The notes beneath the pieces are model-generated. The model saw only the letters and a program-made list of their open reading frames with translations, ran no database searches and was not told the DNA's origin. Position numbers and translations under genes: made by a program. From Planctomycetaceae bacterium (lineage in GTDB: Bacteria > Planctomycetota > Planctomycetia > Planctomycetales > Planctomycetaceae), in NCBI GenBank assembly GCA_041398785.1, contig JAWKUA010000021.1, positions 62,001-126,000 of the forward strand: a DNA stretch of 64,000 bases. Reading direction: 5' to 3'. Below are positions 35,774-47,364 of the stretch, in pieces (within the stretch, counting starts at the first letter, position 1; each line of letters begins with the position of its first letter).

Positions 35774-37030
35774 TCAGCCGATGTTGGTTTCCAGAAACCG
35801 GGCCAAAGTGTGGAAGTCGCTTCCCGGTGGAATAAAGCGAACAACGGTGACCAGAGTTTCCGGGTCGACAAGGTTTTCGAACGGAACGTAGTGCAGGTCC
35901 AGTTGGCCCGACACGGACACCATCACGCCGTTGTGTTCTTCTTCGCACAAAGCCCGGTAGGCTCCGACGCCCAGTTGACTGCCCAGCATCACGTCGAAGG
36001 CATGCGGCCGGGCACAGCGGGATTCGTAGCCGAGCTGCAGACCGGTGACCTTTCGATCGACGCCGGTTCGCTTTTTGAATTCCGCCTTCACGCGTTTGGC
36101 GAACATTTTTCCGAGATCGACGTGAGCGACGGAAATGTGTCCGTGCTCGTCACGAGGCACGTCCTTCAGAGCGTCATCGGACAGGAATTCCGCCAGCCCT
36201 TCGGCCAGGACGATGACGCCGTAATCCTTGCCCTGTTTTTCGCTGCGGTACTTCATGACGCGGACGATCTTGTCGACGACCTTGTCAATATCCATGACCT
36301 TCCGTTCGGGAGTCGACTCGTGTGACGCATAGCGCTCGTCGATATCCTCCACGCTCAGAACCAGGCTGGCTTCGCCGGCGATCGCGGCTCCGTAGGCCAG
36401 CCAGCCGGCGCTGCGTCCCATGCTTTCGACAACGAAGTAGGCTCGCGACGCTTCCGCATCCGCGTGCAGATTGCGGATTTCCGTGCCCAGAGTTTCCACG
36501 GCGGTGAAATACCCGAACGTGAAGTCGATTCCCATGTAGTCGTTGTCGATCGTCTTCGGAACGTGGACCACGGGAATCTGCTTGCTGCCGGCCGGCAGAC
36601 GATCCTGAAACATCTTCAGCTTGTTGGCTGTCTTCAGCGTGTCGTCTCCGCCGATGGAAACCAGTGCGTCGACACCCAGCGAACAAAGGCCGTCGTAGAC
36701 TCGCTTCAGCGGAGCCGACTTTTCCGGATCCTGCAGGTCCGCGGGACTGGTGACGTGTTTTCCGGGATTGGCCCGCGCCGTTCCGATCAGAATGCCCTGC
36801 TTGCTGCGAGTCCGGCGGAGCATGACTTCGTGCAGATTGATGTAGTCGATGCCTTCGCGCAGCGGATTCTCGGGCGTGTAATCCGTCAGGCTGGAGTAGC
36901 CGTACTTGATACCGACGACTTCGATACCGTTGTTAAGACACGAAATCGCGCACGTCGAAATGACTGCGTTGGCGGCCGGAGCCGGACCGCCGGCAAACAA
37001 CAGAGCAACTTTTTTGATAGCGTGAGTCAT
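35774..37030 (-). CDS. 6-phosphofructokinase, pyrophosphate-dependent type
   Basis: Interconverts fructose 6-phosphate and fructose 1,6-bisphosphate. 418 residues from ATG 37030 (MTHAIKKVALLFAGGPAPAA); the longer frame starting at 37156 lacks homology at its front. Two positions mark PPi use: GGDDTLKTANK, where ATP enzymes have GGDGS, and VPKTIDND, where ATP enzymes have PGTIDND. The catalytic Asp of TIDND and the substrate loop VESMGRSAGWLAYG are intact. PPi use would make the step reversible; it is inferred from these residues. Single gene. Confidence 0.9.
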   Translation of the reverse strand: MTHAIKKVALLFAGGPAPAANAVISTCAISCLNNGIEVVGIKYGYSSLTDYTPENPLREGIDYINLHEVMLRRTRSKQGILIGTARANPGKHVTSPADLQDPEKSAPLKRVYDGLCSLGVDALVSIGGDDTLKTANKLKMFQDRLPAGSKQIPVVHVPKTIDNDYMGIDFTFGYFTAVETLGTEIRNLHADAEASRAYFVVESMGRSAGWLAYGAAIAGEASLVLSVEDIDERYASHESTPERKVMDIDKVVDKIVRVMKYRSEKQGKDYGVIVLAEGLAEFLSDDALKDVPRDEHGHISVAHVDLGKMFAKRVKAEFKKRTGVDRKVTGLQLGYESRCARPHAFDVMLGSQLGVGAYRALCEEEHNGVMVSVSGQLDLHYVPFENLVDPETLVTVVRFIPPGSDFHTLARFLETNIG

Positions 37031-37232
37031 AGCTTTGAATACCACAGCGTAAGTGACATCAGGAAGTGGGCTGTCAAATTTCATCAGCCCGAAAAATGAA
37101 CCGATCACCGAACAACTTCCGGCGGAGCTGTGCCGCTGCACAGCCGGGAAGGCCATTTGGGTCCGTTTAGGCGATCGCAGGACGAGTCATGGCCGGCCCG
37201 CTTTAACGGCAGTCATCGGCTTCCGGCGGCAA

Positions 37233-38570
37233 CTACCACGTGCGTTCGACAAACGTGGTATCGACTGTGCCGTCAACGAATGCCGAATGATTAAACATCT
37301 TCTTTGCCAGCGGCAGTGTCGTGTGAACGCCTTCCACGACAAATTCACGCAGGCAGCGCCTCATGCACGAAATCGCTTCGTCACGAGTCGGCTTGTGAAC
37401 AATCAGCTTGCCGATCATCGAATCGTAATACGGACTAATGGTGTAGTTCTCGTAGACGTGCGAATCAAACCGAACTCCGCCGCCGCCGGGAAGTCTCAGT
37501 TTTGATATTCGGCCGGGGCTTCCCCGAAAGTCGTTATCCGGATCTTCGGCGTTGATTCTCAGTTCGATGGCTGAACCGTTGCAGGGAATGTCCTGCTGCG
37601 TGAACTGCAGCTTTTCTCCGGCGGCGACCAGAATCTGCTGCTTGATCAGATCGATTCCCGTGACCATTTCCGTTACCGGGTGTTCGACCTGAATTCGGGC
37701 ATTCACCTCGATAAAGTAGAAGTTGTGGTCCCTGTCGACGATGAATTCGACGGTCCCGGCATTCTGATAGCCGGATTCCTGAATCAGCCGGACGGCGGCC
37801 GCGCAGATCTTTGAACGGATTTTGTCGGGCAGGTTCGGAGCGGGGCTTTCTTCGATCAGCTTCTGATGCTTGCGCTGCATCGAACAGTCACGTTCCCACA
37901 GATGCACCGCGTTTCCGTGCGAATCCGCCAGCACCTGAACTTCGACGTGCCGCGGACGTTCGACGTACTTTTCCAGATAGACACCGGCGTTGCTGAACGC
38001 CTTTTCGGCTTCGGCCGAGGCGGCCTGCAGACCGGCGCGCAGCGACACTTCATTCCCGGCGACTCGCATGCCCTTCCCGCCGCCGCCGGCCGTGGCCTTG
38101 ATCAGAACCGGGTAGCCGATTTCCCCGGCGATCCGCACAGCTTCGTTGACATCGGAAATCAGTCCTTCGCTGCCCGGCACGCAGGGAACCTTCGCGGCCA
38201 TCGCGATCTTCCGGGCGCTGACTTTGTCGCCCAGCTTTGACATCGCTTCATGCGGCGGTCCGATGAATTCGATGTTGCACTTGCGGCAGACTTCGGCGAA
38301 GTGAGCGTTTTCGGAAAGAAAACCGTAGCCGGGATGAATGGCCTGAACGTTGCCCACTTCAGCCGCGCTGATAATGCGGTTGATCAGCAGATAACTTTGC
38401 GACGCCGGAGCCGGGCCGATGCACCAGGCTTCGTCGGCGAGATCCAGGTAATGAGATCCCCGGTCGGCTTCACTGAACACGGCAACGGTTTCGATGCCGA
38501 GTTCCCGGCAGGCTCGAATGATCCGCAGAGCGATCTCGCCGCGGTTCGCAATCAGGATTCGTTGAAACAT
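37233..38570 (-). CDS. accC: Biotin carboxylase subunit of acetyl-CoA carboxylase
   Basis: Carboxylates biotin on AccB with ATP and bicarbonate, the first step of fatty acid synthesis. 445 residues, ATP-grasp fold. Motifs: MFQRILIANRGEIALRII at the N-terminus, ATP loop KATAGGGGKGMRV, and the active-site FIEVNARIQVEHPVTEMVTG, where the usual N-T-R reads N-A-R while Glu, Asn and Arg are kept. The gene follows accB by 18 bases on the same strand, the usual accBC pair. Confidence 0.96.
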   Translation of the reverse strand: MFQRILIANRGEIALRIIRACRELGIETVAVFSEADRGSHYLDLADEAWCIGPAPASQSYLLINRIISAAEVGNVQAIHPGYGFLSENAHFAEVCRKCNIEFIGPPHEAMSKLGDKVSARKIAMAAKVPCVPGSEGLISDVNEAVRIAGEIGYPVLIKATAGGGGKGMRVAGNEVSLRAGLQAASAEAEKAFSNAGVYLEKYVERPRHVEVQVLADSHGNAVHLWERDCSMQRKHQKLIEESPAPNLPDKIRSKICAAAVRLIQESGYQNAGTVEFIVDRDHNFYFIEVNARIQVEHPVTEMVTGIDLIKQQILVAAGEKLQFTQQDIPCNGSAIELRINAEDPDNDFRGSPGRISKLRLPGGGGVRFDSHVYENYTISPYYDSMIGKLIVHKPTRDEAISCMRRCLREFVVEGVHTTLPLAKKMFNHSAFVDGTVDTTFVERTW

Positions 38571-38588
38571 GGAGGCGGATTCCGTCGG

Positions 38589-39095
38589 TTAAGCCGGTTC
38601 GATTCGAAACAGCGGCTGGCCGAACTCGACCGCGTCGCCGTTTTCGACGAGGATCTCAACAATCCGGCCGGATTTCTCCGCGGGAATCTGGTTGAACACC
38701 TTCATTGCTTCGATGATGCAGACAACGGTTTCCGGCCCCACGACCGAACCGACTTTCACAAACGCGTCATCTTCCGGGCTGGCCGACGAATAAAACGTTC
38801 CGACGGTTGGAGCGTCGATTGTGATGCCCTTCGGTGCAGCAGCCGCGGCGGGTGCTGCTGCAGGAGCGGGACTGGCCGGCGCCGCAGAGGGCAACGGCGC
38901 AGAAGCAACCGGAGCGGCGAACGACATTCCGGCCGGCATCGCAACCTGTTTCGGTCCGCGACGAACTTTCCAGGATTCGCCGTCTCGAGTGAGGTTGGCT
39001 TCCGTGACGCCGAACTTTTCCATCAGTTGAAGCAGACGGCGAAATTTCAGTAAATCGAAGCCACCTTTATCGTCGGATTCGGGTGTTTTGGGCAT
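38589..39095 (-). CDS. accB: Biotin carboxyl carrier protein of acetyl-CoA carboxylase
   Basis: Carries carboxybiotin between AccC and the carboxyltransferase. 168 residues from ATG 39095 (MPKTPESDDKGGF); ATG 39119 would add 8. Residues about 10-45 form the conserved N-terminal helix region (DLLKFRRLLQLMEKFGVTEA), then an Ala/Pro-rich hinge (about 65-95). The C-terminal barrel holds the biotinylation site CIIEAMKVFNQI with the target Lys. It is the first gene of the accBC pair. Confidence 0.95.
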   Translation of the reverse strand: MPKTPESDDKGGFDLLKFRRLLQLMEKFGVTEANLTRDGESWKVRRGPKQVAMPAGMSFAAPVASAPLPSAAPASPAPAAAPAAAAAPKGITIDAPTVGTFYSSASPEDDAFVKVGSVVGPETVVCIIEAMKVFNQIPAEKSGRIVEILVENGDAVEFGQPLFRIEPA

Positions 39096-39187
39096 TTGAT
39101 GATCTCGTGGGATAAGCACGTCAGAAAGCGCAGAACGCCTGCCTCAGCCGTGAAAATTCGGGGCACAGCTTCGTGAAACGGCCGGAA

Positions 39188-40297
39188 TTATGCAAGGAAA
39201 TCCATCACTGCCTGTTCGAATTCCCGTGGAACAGAGGTCAGGACTTCACATCCGTCTTTCGTGACCAGCACATCGTCCTCAATCCGCACACCGAACCTGT
39301 CCCGCAGATAAATCCCCGGCTCCACAGTGACCACCGTTCCCGGCCGCAACGTCTCCTCTGACAGGGGGCTTAACCGGACGGATTCGTGAATTTCCAGGCC
39401 GAATCCGTGCCCCAGGCCGTGACCGAAGTGCCGGCCATACCCGGCGTCGGCGATCATGCCGCGCGCAACGGCGTCGACATCCCGGCAGAGGACTCCCGGT
39501 TTGATGGCCGCGATCGCCGCCTGCTGAGCGGCCAGCACCGTTTCGTACACCGTGCGCATTTGCTTCGTCGGTTTGCCGGTGATGAACGCGCGAGTCAGAT
39601 CGCTGCGGTAGCCTGTCCGCGTTTCGGCTCCCCAGTCGATCAGCAGCATCGGCGATTCGCCGACGCGCAGGTCGCCCGCGTGAGCATGAGGCAGGGCTCC
39701 CGTCGGCCCGACGCCCACAATGGGTTCGAACGCCGGGCCGTTGGCTCCGAAGTCTCGCATCGCGGCTTCCAGCAGATAACGAATCTCCCGCTCCGTTTGA
39801 TCCGGCCGCAGACTGCTGCAGACAACGCTGATTCCTCGTTCCGCCATCGCAATCGCGTCACGAATCTGCTGCAGTTCCCAGCGATCCTTGACCGAGCGAA
39901 GCCGCTCCGTCAGGTCACTGGTCGAAACAAGTTCGACGTTTGGCAGCTTTTCGGCCAGAACCGCGTGCTGTGCGACGGTCAGATGATCCGCTTCGATCCC
40001 CAAGCGCTTCACCTTTGTCTTCTGAAGCAGTTGAGAAACGAATTCCATCATCGAAGTCGTGGCGTCGCGAATGACGGCCTCCACGCCGGGGCATTCGGTG
40101 GCCAGTTGAGTCTGATATCGCGTATCGCTGATAAGCACTGTTGTCGCCGAGCTGACAAACAGCCACGTCGAATCGCCGCTGAATCCCGTCAGATACCGAA
40201 CATTCGCCACACCGCTGACCAGCAGCCCGTCAATTCCGGGAACTTTTAGGCTTCGAACCAGCCGGCTCCGGCGAGAAGCATAGTTGGGACCTGTCAT
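39188..40297 (-). CDS. Xaa-Pro aminopeptidase (M24B family)
   Basis: Dimetal peptidase that removes an N-terminal residue before proline. 369 residues from ATG 40297 (MTGPNYASRRSRLVRSLKV); the longer frame to 40552 has no homology before this Met. The creatinase N-domain covers residues about 5-135, the pita-bread domain the rest. The five metal ligands are visible: Asp in LLIDWGAE and SDLTRAF, His in HFGHGLGHGFGLEIHE, Glu in VTVEPGIYL, and Glu in VRIEDDVLVT. The gene precedes accB on the same strand; planctomycetes often pair a pepP-like gene with accBC. Confidence 0.92.
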   Translation of the reverse strand: MTGPNYASRRSRLVRSLKVPGIDGLLVSGVANVRYLTGFSGDSTWLFVSSATTVLISDTRYQTQLATECPGVEAVIRDATTSMMEFVSQLLQKTKVKRLGIEADHLTVAQHAVLAEKLPNVELVSTSDLTERLRSVKDRWELQQIRDAIAMAERGISVVCSSLRPDQTEREIRYLLEAAMRDFGANGPAFEPIVGVGPTGALPHAHAGDLRVGESPMLLIDWGAETRTGYRSDLTRAFITGKPTKQMRTVYETVLAAQQAAIAAIKPGVLCRDVDAVARGMIADAGYGRHFGHGLGHGFGLEIHESVRLSPLSEETLRPGTVVTVEPGIYLRDRFGVRIEDDVLVTKDGCEVLTSVPREFEQAVMDFLA

Positions 40298-40732
40298 CGA
40301 CTGGATATCTCCGCTGACTGCTGAAGTGTCGCGAGGGAGTGCCTCGGAAGGGAGGCCAAAGAAAGAATCTACAAAGATAGGTGGCTGCGCAGGGGACCAT
40401 AGGCTGACGCTTCCTTTGATTCCAGCATTGGTCGGTCGACCGCCACTCGGAAGCCGCCTCGAGGAATTCCAGCCACGTTGCCGCCACGCTGTTTTGGATT
40501 CACCCGCAGCAGTTTCTGCCGGTCCTTTGCGACACAGGTTAATCACGGCCAATTCTTCCGCGACGTGCGGTCCATTGCGTCTTGCTGCAACCGAACGTCA
40601 CCGGTAGGGTCAACCAGGGTACGAGGTTACTCCGGTACAGATCCATTCAAATCGGCATCGACCAGAAGTGCATTTGGCGAACTCCGTAATGTCTTGGTTA
40701 TACCCCTGACGCGCGATCCCGAGGAGACGAAA
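40298..40732. other. 435-base region without a recognised gene
   Basis: Divergent space between the peptidase gene (minus) and the DUF2459 gene (plus). Open frames run through both strands but show no domain, signal or consistent start. A GAGGAG ribosome site at its right end serves the DUF2459 gene. Nothing else recognised. Confidence 0.5.
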
Positions 40733-41488
40733 GTGACGTACGACACGCGCTGGATCTGGTTCATTGCGTGGCTGGTTGTCACGGCGATGTGCGGTGGTTG
40801 CGTCGTTTCAAGCGACTCGAACCGCGGTCTCGCCAGTCGTTCCGGAGTGGCGGGTGTTCAGCAGGTAAGTTTTGAAACGGAATCACCACGAAAGATCCAT
40901 GTTGTCAGTCACGGTTGGCATACGGGGATTGTCCTGCCAACCGCTGACGTTTCCCCTGGGATTTGGCCGGAGGTGGAGGCATTTCGAGATTACGCATTCG
41001 TCGAAATCGGTTGGGGCGACGAAGGCTTCTATCGCATGGACGGGCTTCAGGCCGGGACGCTTTTCAAGGCTGCTTTCCTGCCAACACCGAGCGTCCTGCA
41101 CATTGCAGCATTCGAATCGCCACCGACTGAAGTCTTTCAGGTCAGCGATATTATCGAGGTTCCCCTGGCCCAATCGCAATTTGCTAACCTTTGCAGATTC
41201 GTTGCGGAATCGTCGGAGCGTGGGTCCGATGGAAGAGCAGTTGATTTGGGGGAAGGCCGTTACGGGTATAGCCGTTTCTATCGTGGCCGCGGTAGCTACT
41301 TCCTGCCAACAACTTGCAATGTCTGGACGGCAAGGGCCCTTCAGGCCGCCGGGCAGCCCGTGACACCCAGTCTCTGCGTGACGGCCGACGCCGTTGTGCG
41401 CCAGACAAATCGATTCGGCTATCAGTTGCAGGAGGCAGATCCCGGACTCAAACGCGCCATGTTGCGAGCCTCCTCGGACAGCAACTGA
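40733..41488 (+). CDS. Exported DUF2459 (TIGR02117-like) protein
   Basis: A predicted membrane-anchored or lipid-anchored protein of 251 residues. GTG 40733 is chosen because GAGGAG lies 7 bases upstream and the following sequence is a signal peptide (WIWFIAWLVVTAMCGGC); the open frame extends 85 codons further 5' without features. DUF2459 motifs: VVSHGWHTGIVLP, YAFVEIGWGDEGFYRMDG and FYRGRGSYFLPTTCNVWTA. The Cys and His residues in these motifs suggest a papain-like fold, which is inference. Function is unknown. Confidence 0.82.
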   Translation: MTYDTRWIWFIAWLVVTAMCGGCVVSSDSNRGLASRSGVAGVQQVSFETESPRKIHVVSHGWHTGIVLPTADVSPGIWPEVEAFRDYAFVEIGWGDEGFYRMDGLQAGTLFKAAFLPTPSVLHIAAFESPPTEVFQVSDIIEVPLAQSQFANLCRFVAESSERGSDGRAVDLGEGRYGYSRFYRGRGSYFLPTTCNVWTARALQAAGQPVTPSLCVTADAVVRQTNRFGYQLQEADPGLKRAMLRASSDSN

Positions 41489-41735
41489 ATTCTTCCAAAC
41501 ACCGGCCGTATAGGTGGGTCGCGACTCAGGGTGCTCCGCGGCGGCAAAGCAATTACCGCTTGCTGCATCAACTGCGTCCTCGCTGTCCGCGTAGAGATTC
41601 CGAGAGCGTAACGATATAACCCCGGCCCCGCGGTCACTCGTTTCGGTCGCGGCTTCTGTTCGGTGGTTCCTGGCGGCGTTCATTTGTGCGGACGCCGAAC
41701 AGGCCTCGCCCTTCCTTCGAACAAGATTTCTCAGC

Positions 41736-43933
<2,198 letters not shown>

Positions 43934-43934
<1 letters not shown>

Positions 43935-43971
43935 GGCGAGGGCCAGATGAGCTGTTACCTGCCCCTCGCCT
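43934..43971 (+). terminator. Hairpin after thrS
   Basis: AGGCGAGGG (43934-43942) and CCCTCGCCT (43963-43971) form a perfect 9-bp stem around a 20-base loop; the stem begins in the thrS stop codon. The following AATTCCTTG is only weakly T-rich, so an imperfect intrinsic terminator is the best reading. Confidence 0.45.
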
Positions 43972-44346
43972 AATTCCTTGCAGCGGAAACACGCCTCTTT
44001 TTCAAAGGGCAACGTGGCGGTGTCTCGGCGAGACACGACTTCATTGCGTCATCTCAATGAGTTTGCAACCGGCCCAATCCGGGAACCGCGACGCTCGATC
44101 GACGGTGTCCGCTGTTTTTTCCAGTCAACAACTGCCGGCGGCGCAGTGCTGAGCACCCGGACGCGGCGTCGCCATCCGTGCCGATCCGTCACGACAGCGT
44201 GCCGATTCGCACGGCGCGCGAGGGGTCGGGACACGCTGTCACGCCGGGTTCTCTTCGGCGCGATCTTTGCAATTGCCAGGCAATTGCGAACTGTGATGTC
44301 GGCGTGACCACAGGTAATCGAATGTCAGCGGGCGGAGGATGGAATC
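43935..44346. other. 412-base region without a gene upstream of the SQR-like gene
   Basis: Holds the thrS hairpin on the left and the 19-bp palindrome on the right (44269-44287). Frames through it are arginine-rich shadows. A GGAGG before 44347 serves the next gene. Confidence 0.55.
44269..44287. promoter_or_regulatory. Perfect 19-bp palindrome before the SQR-like gene, candidate operator
   Basis: GCAATTGCC-A-GGCAATTGC, perfect on both arms, centred about 69 bases before the ATG at 44347. Size and symmetry suit a dimeric repressor or activator site. No regulator gene adjoins it. Confidence 0.5.
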
Positions 44347-45606
44347 ATGGCGGCAAAACCACGAATTGCGGTTCTGGGGGGAGGATTCGGCGGGCTCGAA
44401 TCTCTGTTCTATCTGAAGTACAAGCTCGGTGACCGTGCGGATCTGACTCTGGTCAACGACAGTCAGAAGTTTCTGTTCAAACCGAACACGATCTACATCC
44501 CGTTTGGCGACGAGCCCGAGAAGTTCGAAGTCGATCTGATCAAGCCGCTTCGAAAACAATCGATCGAACTTGTCACGTCGCACGTGGAGAGCATCGACCC
44601 GGACAGTCAGACGGTCTTCACGAAAGACCGGCCGGTGAACTACGACTACCTTGTCGTGGCGACCGGCGCGAAGATGCGGTCGGAGGAAATTCCGGGGCTC
44701 TACGAACACGCCATCACCGTGTGGACTCCCGATGACATGCTGCGCCTGAGGGACCGGATCGCGTGGGCCAAAGAACGAGCGGCGGGGAACAATCGCACGA
44801 AGTTTCTGTTTCTGGTGCCTCCCAACAACCGGTGTTCCGGGCCTTTGTATGAAATGGTCCTGATGCTGGATACGCACCTGCGCCGGGACGGCAGTCGCGA
44901 TCACATTGACCTGGTCTACGCCACAAAGGAAGAAGCGTTCATTGAAGCGTTTGGTCCGCGGCTGAATACCGTGGTCACGGACGAGTTCCGCGAACGCGGC
45001 ATCGAAGGCCATAAGGGCTACGTTGTCACGGGGATTGAACCCGGACGCGTGTCGTTTCAGAACGGGCAGCAACTGACGTATGACGTTCTGGTGAGTTTTC
45101 CGCCCTACGTGGCTTCGACTTCGTTTCAGCAGCTTCCCACGGACGATCGCGGTTTCATTCAGGTGGAACACGACAGTCGGCGGGTGGTCGGTCAGGATCG
45201 AATCTTTGCTGTGGGTGACGCGGCCAACTTTCCGATCAAGCAGGCATTCCTGGCTCTTCTGCAGGGAGACGCGGCGGGCGATCACCTTGCCGCTGAAGTC
45301 CTGGTGGACAAGCCGTCGGTCAACTTCGAGCCGATGAGCATGTGTGTCATGGAAGAGCTGAACAAAGCCACGTTCGCTCAGGTACCGCTGAAATATACGG
45401 ACGACCCCGACAAACCGGTGGCTGTCGATCTGGACGATACCGACCATTACAAGGTCGGCGTTTCTCCGATCTGGCGGATGGGAAAGGCGGTTCTTGGGTT
45501 CTATCTGCCGTGGCGATTCGGTCACGGCAAGCCGTTCCACGCGGGCTTCGCCTGGGACGCGATGGACGCCGGACTGAAGGTCATGTCGAAAGTTCTCGCC
45601 AAATGA
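44347..45606 (+). CDS. Sulfide:quinone oxidoreductase-like FAD flavoprotein
   Basis: A two-dinucleotide-fold flavoprotein of 419 residues. The FAD motif is IAVLGGGFGGLESLFYLK at the N-terminus, the second is NYDYLVVATGAKM, and the FAD tail site is DRIFAVGDAANFPIKQA. Cysteines at NNRCSGPLYEM (residue about 162) and MSMCVMEEL (about 337) lie where SQR enzymes place their redox pair, so sulfide or persulfide oxidation with quinone as acceptor is plausible. NADH dehydrogenase-2-like activity is the alternative. A hydrophobic or amphipathic C-terminus could touch the membrane. GGAGG lies upstream, and a Rieske oxygenase gene follows 60 bases later. Confidence 0.8.
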   Translation: MAAKPRIAVLGGGFGGLESLFYLKYKLGDRADLTLVNDSQKFLFKPNTIYIPFGDEPEKFEVDLIKPLRKQSIELVTSHVESIDPDSQTVFTKDRPVNYDYLVVATGAKMRSEEIPGLYEHAITVWTPDDMLRLRDRIAWAKERAAGNNRTKFLFLVPPNNRCSGPLYEMVLMLDTHLRRDGSRDHIDLVYATKEEAFIEAFGPRLNTVVTDEFRERGIEGHKGYVVTGIEPGRVSFQNGQQLTYDVLVSFPPYVASTSFQQLPTDDRGFIQVEHDSRRVVGQDRIFAVGDAANFPIKQAFLALLQGDAAGDHLAAEVLVDKPSVNFEPMSMCVMEELNKATFAQVPLKYTDDPDKPVAVDLDDTDHYKVGVSPIWRMGKAVLGFYLPWRFGHGKPFHAGFAWDAMDAGLKVMSKVLAK

Positions 45607-45666
45607 CGAACCGTGGTGCGGGAAAAGCGTGAGCGGCGCGTCGGTGCCGGATAAAATCGCCGGGCC

Positions 45667-46845
45667 ATGTTTGTCAATCAGCACTATCTTCAGCACCTGC
45701 TGAAACCGGAACACTACACGTCGCGTCAGCACCATGAACGGGAGCTGCAGGAACTGTTTCGGCCCGCATGGAATCTTGTGGCCGCGAAGTCCGAACTTCC
45801 GCGGTCAGGAGATTTTCTGACGGTCGATCTGTTCGGCGAACCGCTGCAGATTCGCAACGTCGATGGAACTTTCGTCGCGTTTCAGAACGTCTGCCCGCAT
45901 CGGCACTGCCTGCTGACTCACGAAGTTCACGGCCACAGCGCGGCCATTCGATGTCAGTACCACGGCTGGGAGTTTCGCGAAAACGGCCGCACGGGACGAG
46001 TGCCTGACGCTCGCTGCTTTCGGCCGTGGGACCGTGACAACGCTCAGCTTCGGATGCACCGGCTGGAATCCTGCGGCGATCTGCTGTTCGTCAATCTGAC
46101 CGCAGACGCAGTCCCGCTGCAGGATTGGTTGGCGCCGTACCTTGACGAAACGGTTCAGGCGTTTCAGGCTCCGGCATGGCAGATGAAGTACGTGTGGGAG
46201 TACGACTGCGACTGCAACTGGAAGGTTCCCGTCGAAAACACGCTGGAGTCCTACCATGTACCGGCGCTGCATGAAAAATCGCTGGGCAACTTTCTGCCGA
46301 AGGAAGAATCTTCTCACCATACGCTCCACAGTCGATTCACGGCTCTGGACTACGACGCCGGCTCGCCGCTCGAAGCGTGGCAGGCGCGGCTTAACAAGTG
46401 GCTCGGCGGGGAACCGACCTGGGAGTACCGGCACCGCCACATTCACCCGAACCTGATTCTGTGTTCGACGGACACCATCAACTACGCGCTGATGTATCTG
46501 CCGACGTCACCCCGCACGGTGAAGGTGCGAGTTCGGTTTTTTGCCATTCGCGGCTCACGGTCCGGTCCGCTGGCGAGCCTGCTGTCGTGGGCGGCGTGGC
46601 GATTCGCGAAAGCCAAGACACTGGAAGTTCACAACGAAGACCGCGACGTCTACAACGCCCAGCAGCGAGGGCTGGAAGTCAGCGGTCATCGAGGCGTCAT
46701 CGGAACGCGGGAAGAGCGCATCTATGTCTTTCAGCGATACCTTCTGGAATCGCTCGGGCTGCCGGTGCCGCACGATTTCCGGGACGAAGGCACTGACCCC
46801 GACGGCCAGACAGCGGCGCAGGATTCCCGCGGCCGGACAGAGTAG
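45667..46845 (+). CDS. Rieske non-haem iron ring-hydroxylating oxygenase, alpha-subunit-like
   Basis: A Rieske oxygenase of 392 residues. The Rieske 2Fe-2S ligands are in CPHRHCLL and CQYHGWEF (residues about 77-105, CxH-x17-CxxH). The catalytic domain has the mononuclear iron motif NWKVPVENTLESYHVPALHE with both His ligands. The protein resembles single-component or alpha-only enzymes acting on aromatics, carnitine-like amines or similar small molecules; substrate is not readable. No ferredoxin or reductase gene is beside it, so electrons may come from the flavoprotein encoded 60 bases upstream, which is inference. Confidence 0.88.
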   Translation: MFVNQHYLQHLLKPEHYTSRQHHERELQELFRPAWNLVAAKSELPRSGDFLTVDLFGEPLQIRNVDGTFVAFQNVCPHRHCLLTHEVHGHSAAIRCQYHGWEFRENGRTGRVPDARCFRPWDRDNAQLRMHRLESCGDLLFVNLTADAVPLQDWLAPYLDETVQAFQAPAWQMKYVWEYDCDCNWKVPVENTLESYHVPALHEKSLGNFLPKEESSHHTLHSRFTALDYDAGSPLEAWQARLNKWLGGEPTWEYRHRHIHPNLILCSTDTINYALMYLPTSPRTVKVRVRFFAIRGSRSGPLASLLSWAAWRFAKAKTLEVHNEDRDVYNAQQRGLEVSGHRGVIGTREERIYVFQRYLLESLGLPVPHDFRDEGTDPDGQTAAQDSRGRTE

Positions 46846-46851
46846 AACCGG

Positions 46852-47364
46852 ATGAAGCTGACTTCCTCGCAACGGCGATACCTGGTTCTGTATCAGTGTC
46901 TGCTTCCGATGCTGATCAACATCGTCGTTTGTGGTCTGATTGGTGCCGTCGACTATCGAGGCCTCAACACACTTCCTGTTTTGGAGCCTCCGAAAAGTGT
47001 AGCGGTTGACCTGGCGGCAACATCATTTCTGCTGCCGTTTCTGACGTGTCTGATCGCAACACCGCTGGTTCGGCGAGACATCAGACGCGGTACTGTGTCA
47101 TCGCTTGCAAAGAAGGATCAGCAACCGTCCGCCGGTCTGCCGCCGGCTCGAATGCCATTACTTTTGCGAGCACTGCTGATCGGGGGAACGGGAGCAGTCG
47201 TCGTCGGTTCTGCGGCGATGATCGTGGTCTCGATGCTGCCGGTGCCGACAGTCGCGGTGAGCAAGTTTCTGTTCTGGAAACTGACATTCGCGGGGTTCTA
47301 CGGAGCCGCTGTGACGCCGTTCATCGCGTTGCTGGCGATGGCGGAACCAGCCGAATCGTTGTGA
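46852..47364 (+). CDS. Small integral membrane protein of unknown function
   Basis: 170 residues with four predicted membrane helices at about 12-32, 50-72, 98-122 and 140-162. Between helices two and three lies a Lys/Arg-rich cytoplasmic loop (RRDIRRGTVSSLAKKDQQ). No family recognised. The start is 6 bases after the Rieske gene stop, so the two are very probably one transcript, and this protein may anchor or serve the oxygenase. Ribosome site is weak. Confidence 0.65.
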   Translation: MKLTSSQRRYLVLYQCLLPMLINIVVCGLIGAVDYRGLNTLPVLEPPKSVAVDLAATSFLLPFLTCLIATPLVRRDIRRGTVSSLAKKDQQPSAGLPPARMPLLLRALLIGGTGAVVVGSAAMIVVSMLPVPTVAVSKFLFWKLTFAGFYGAAVTPFIALLAMAEPAESL

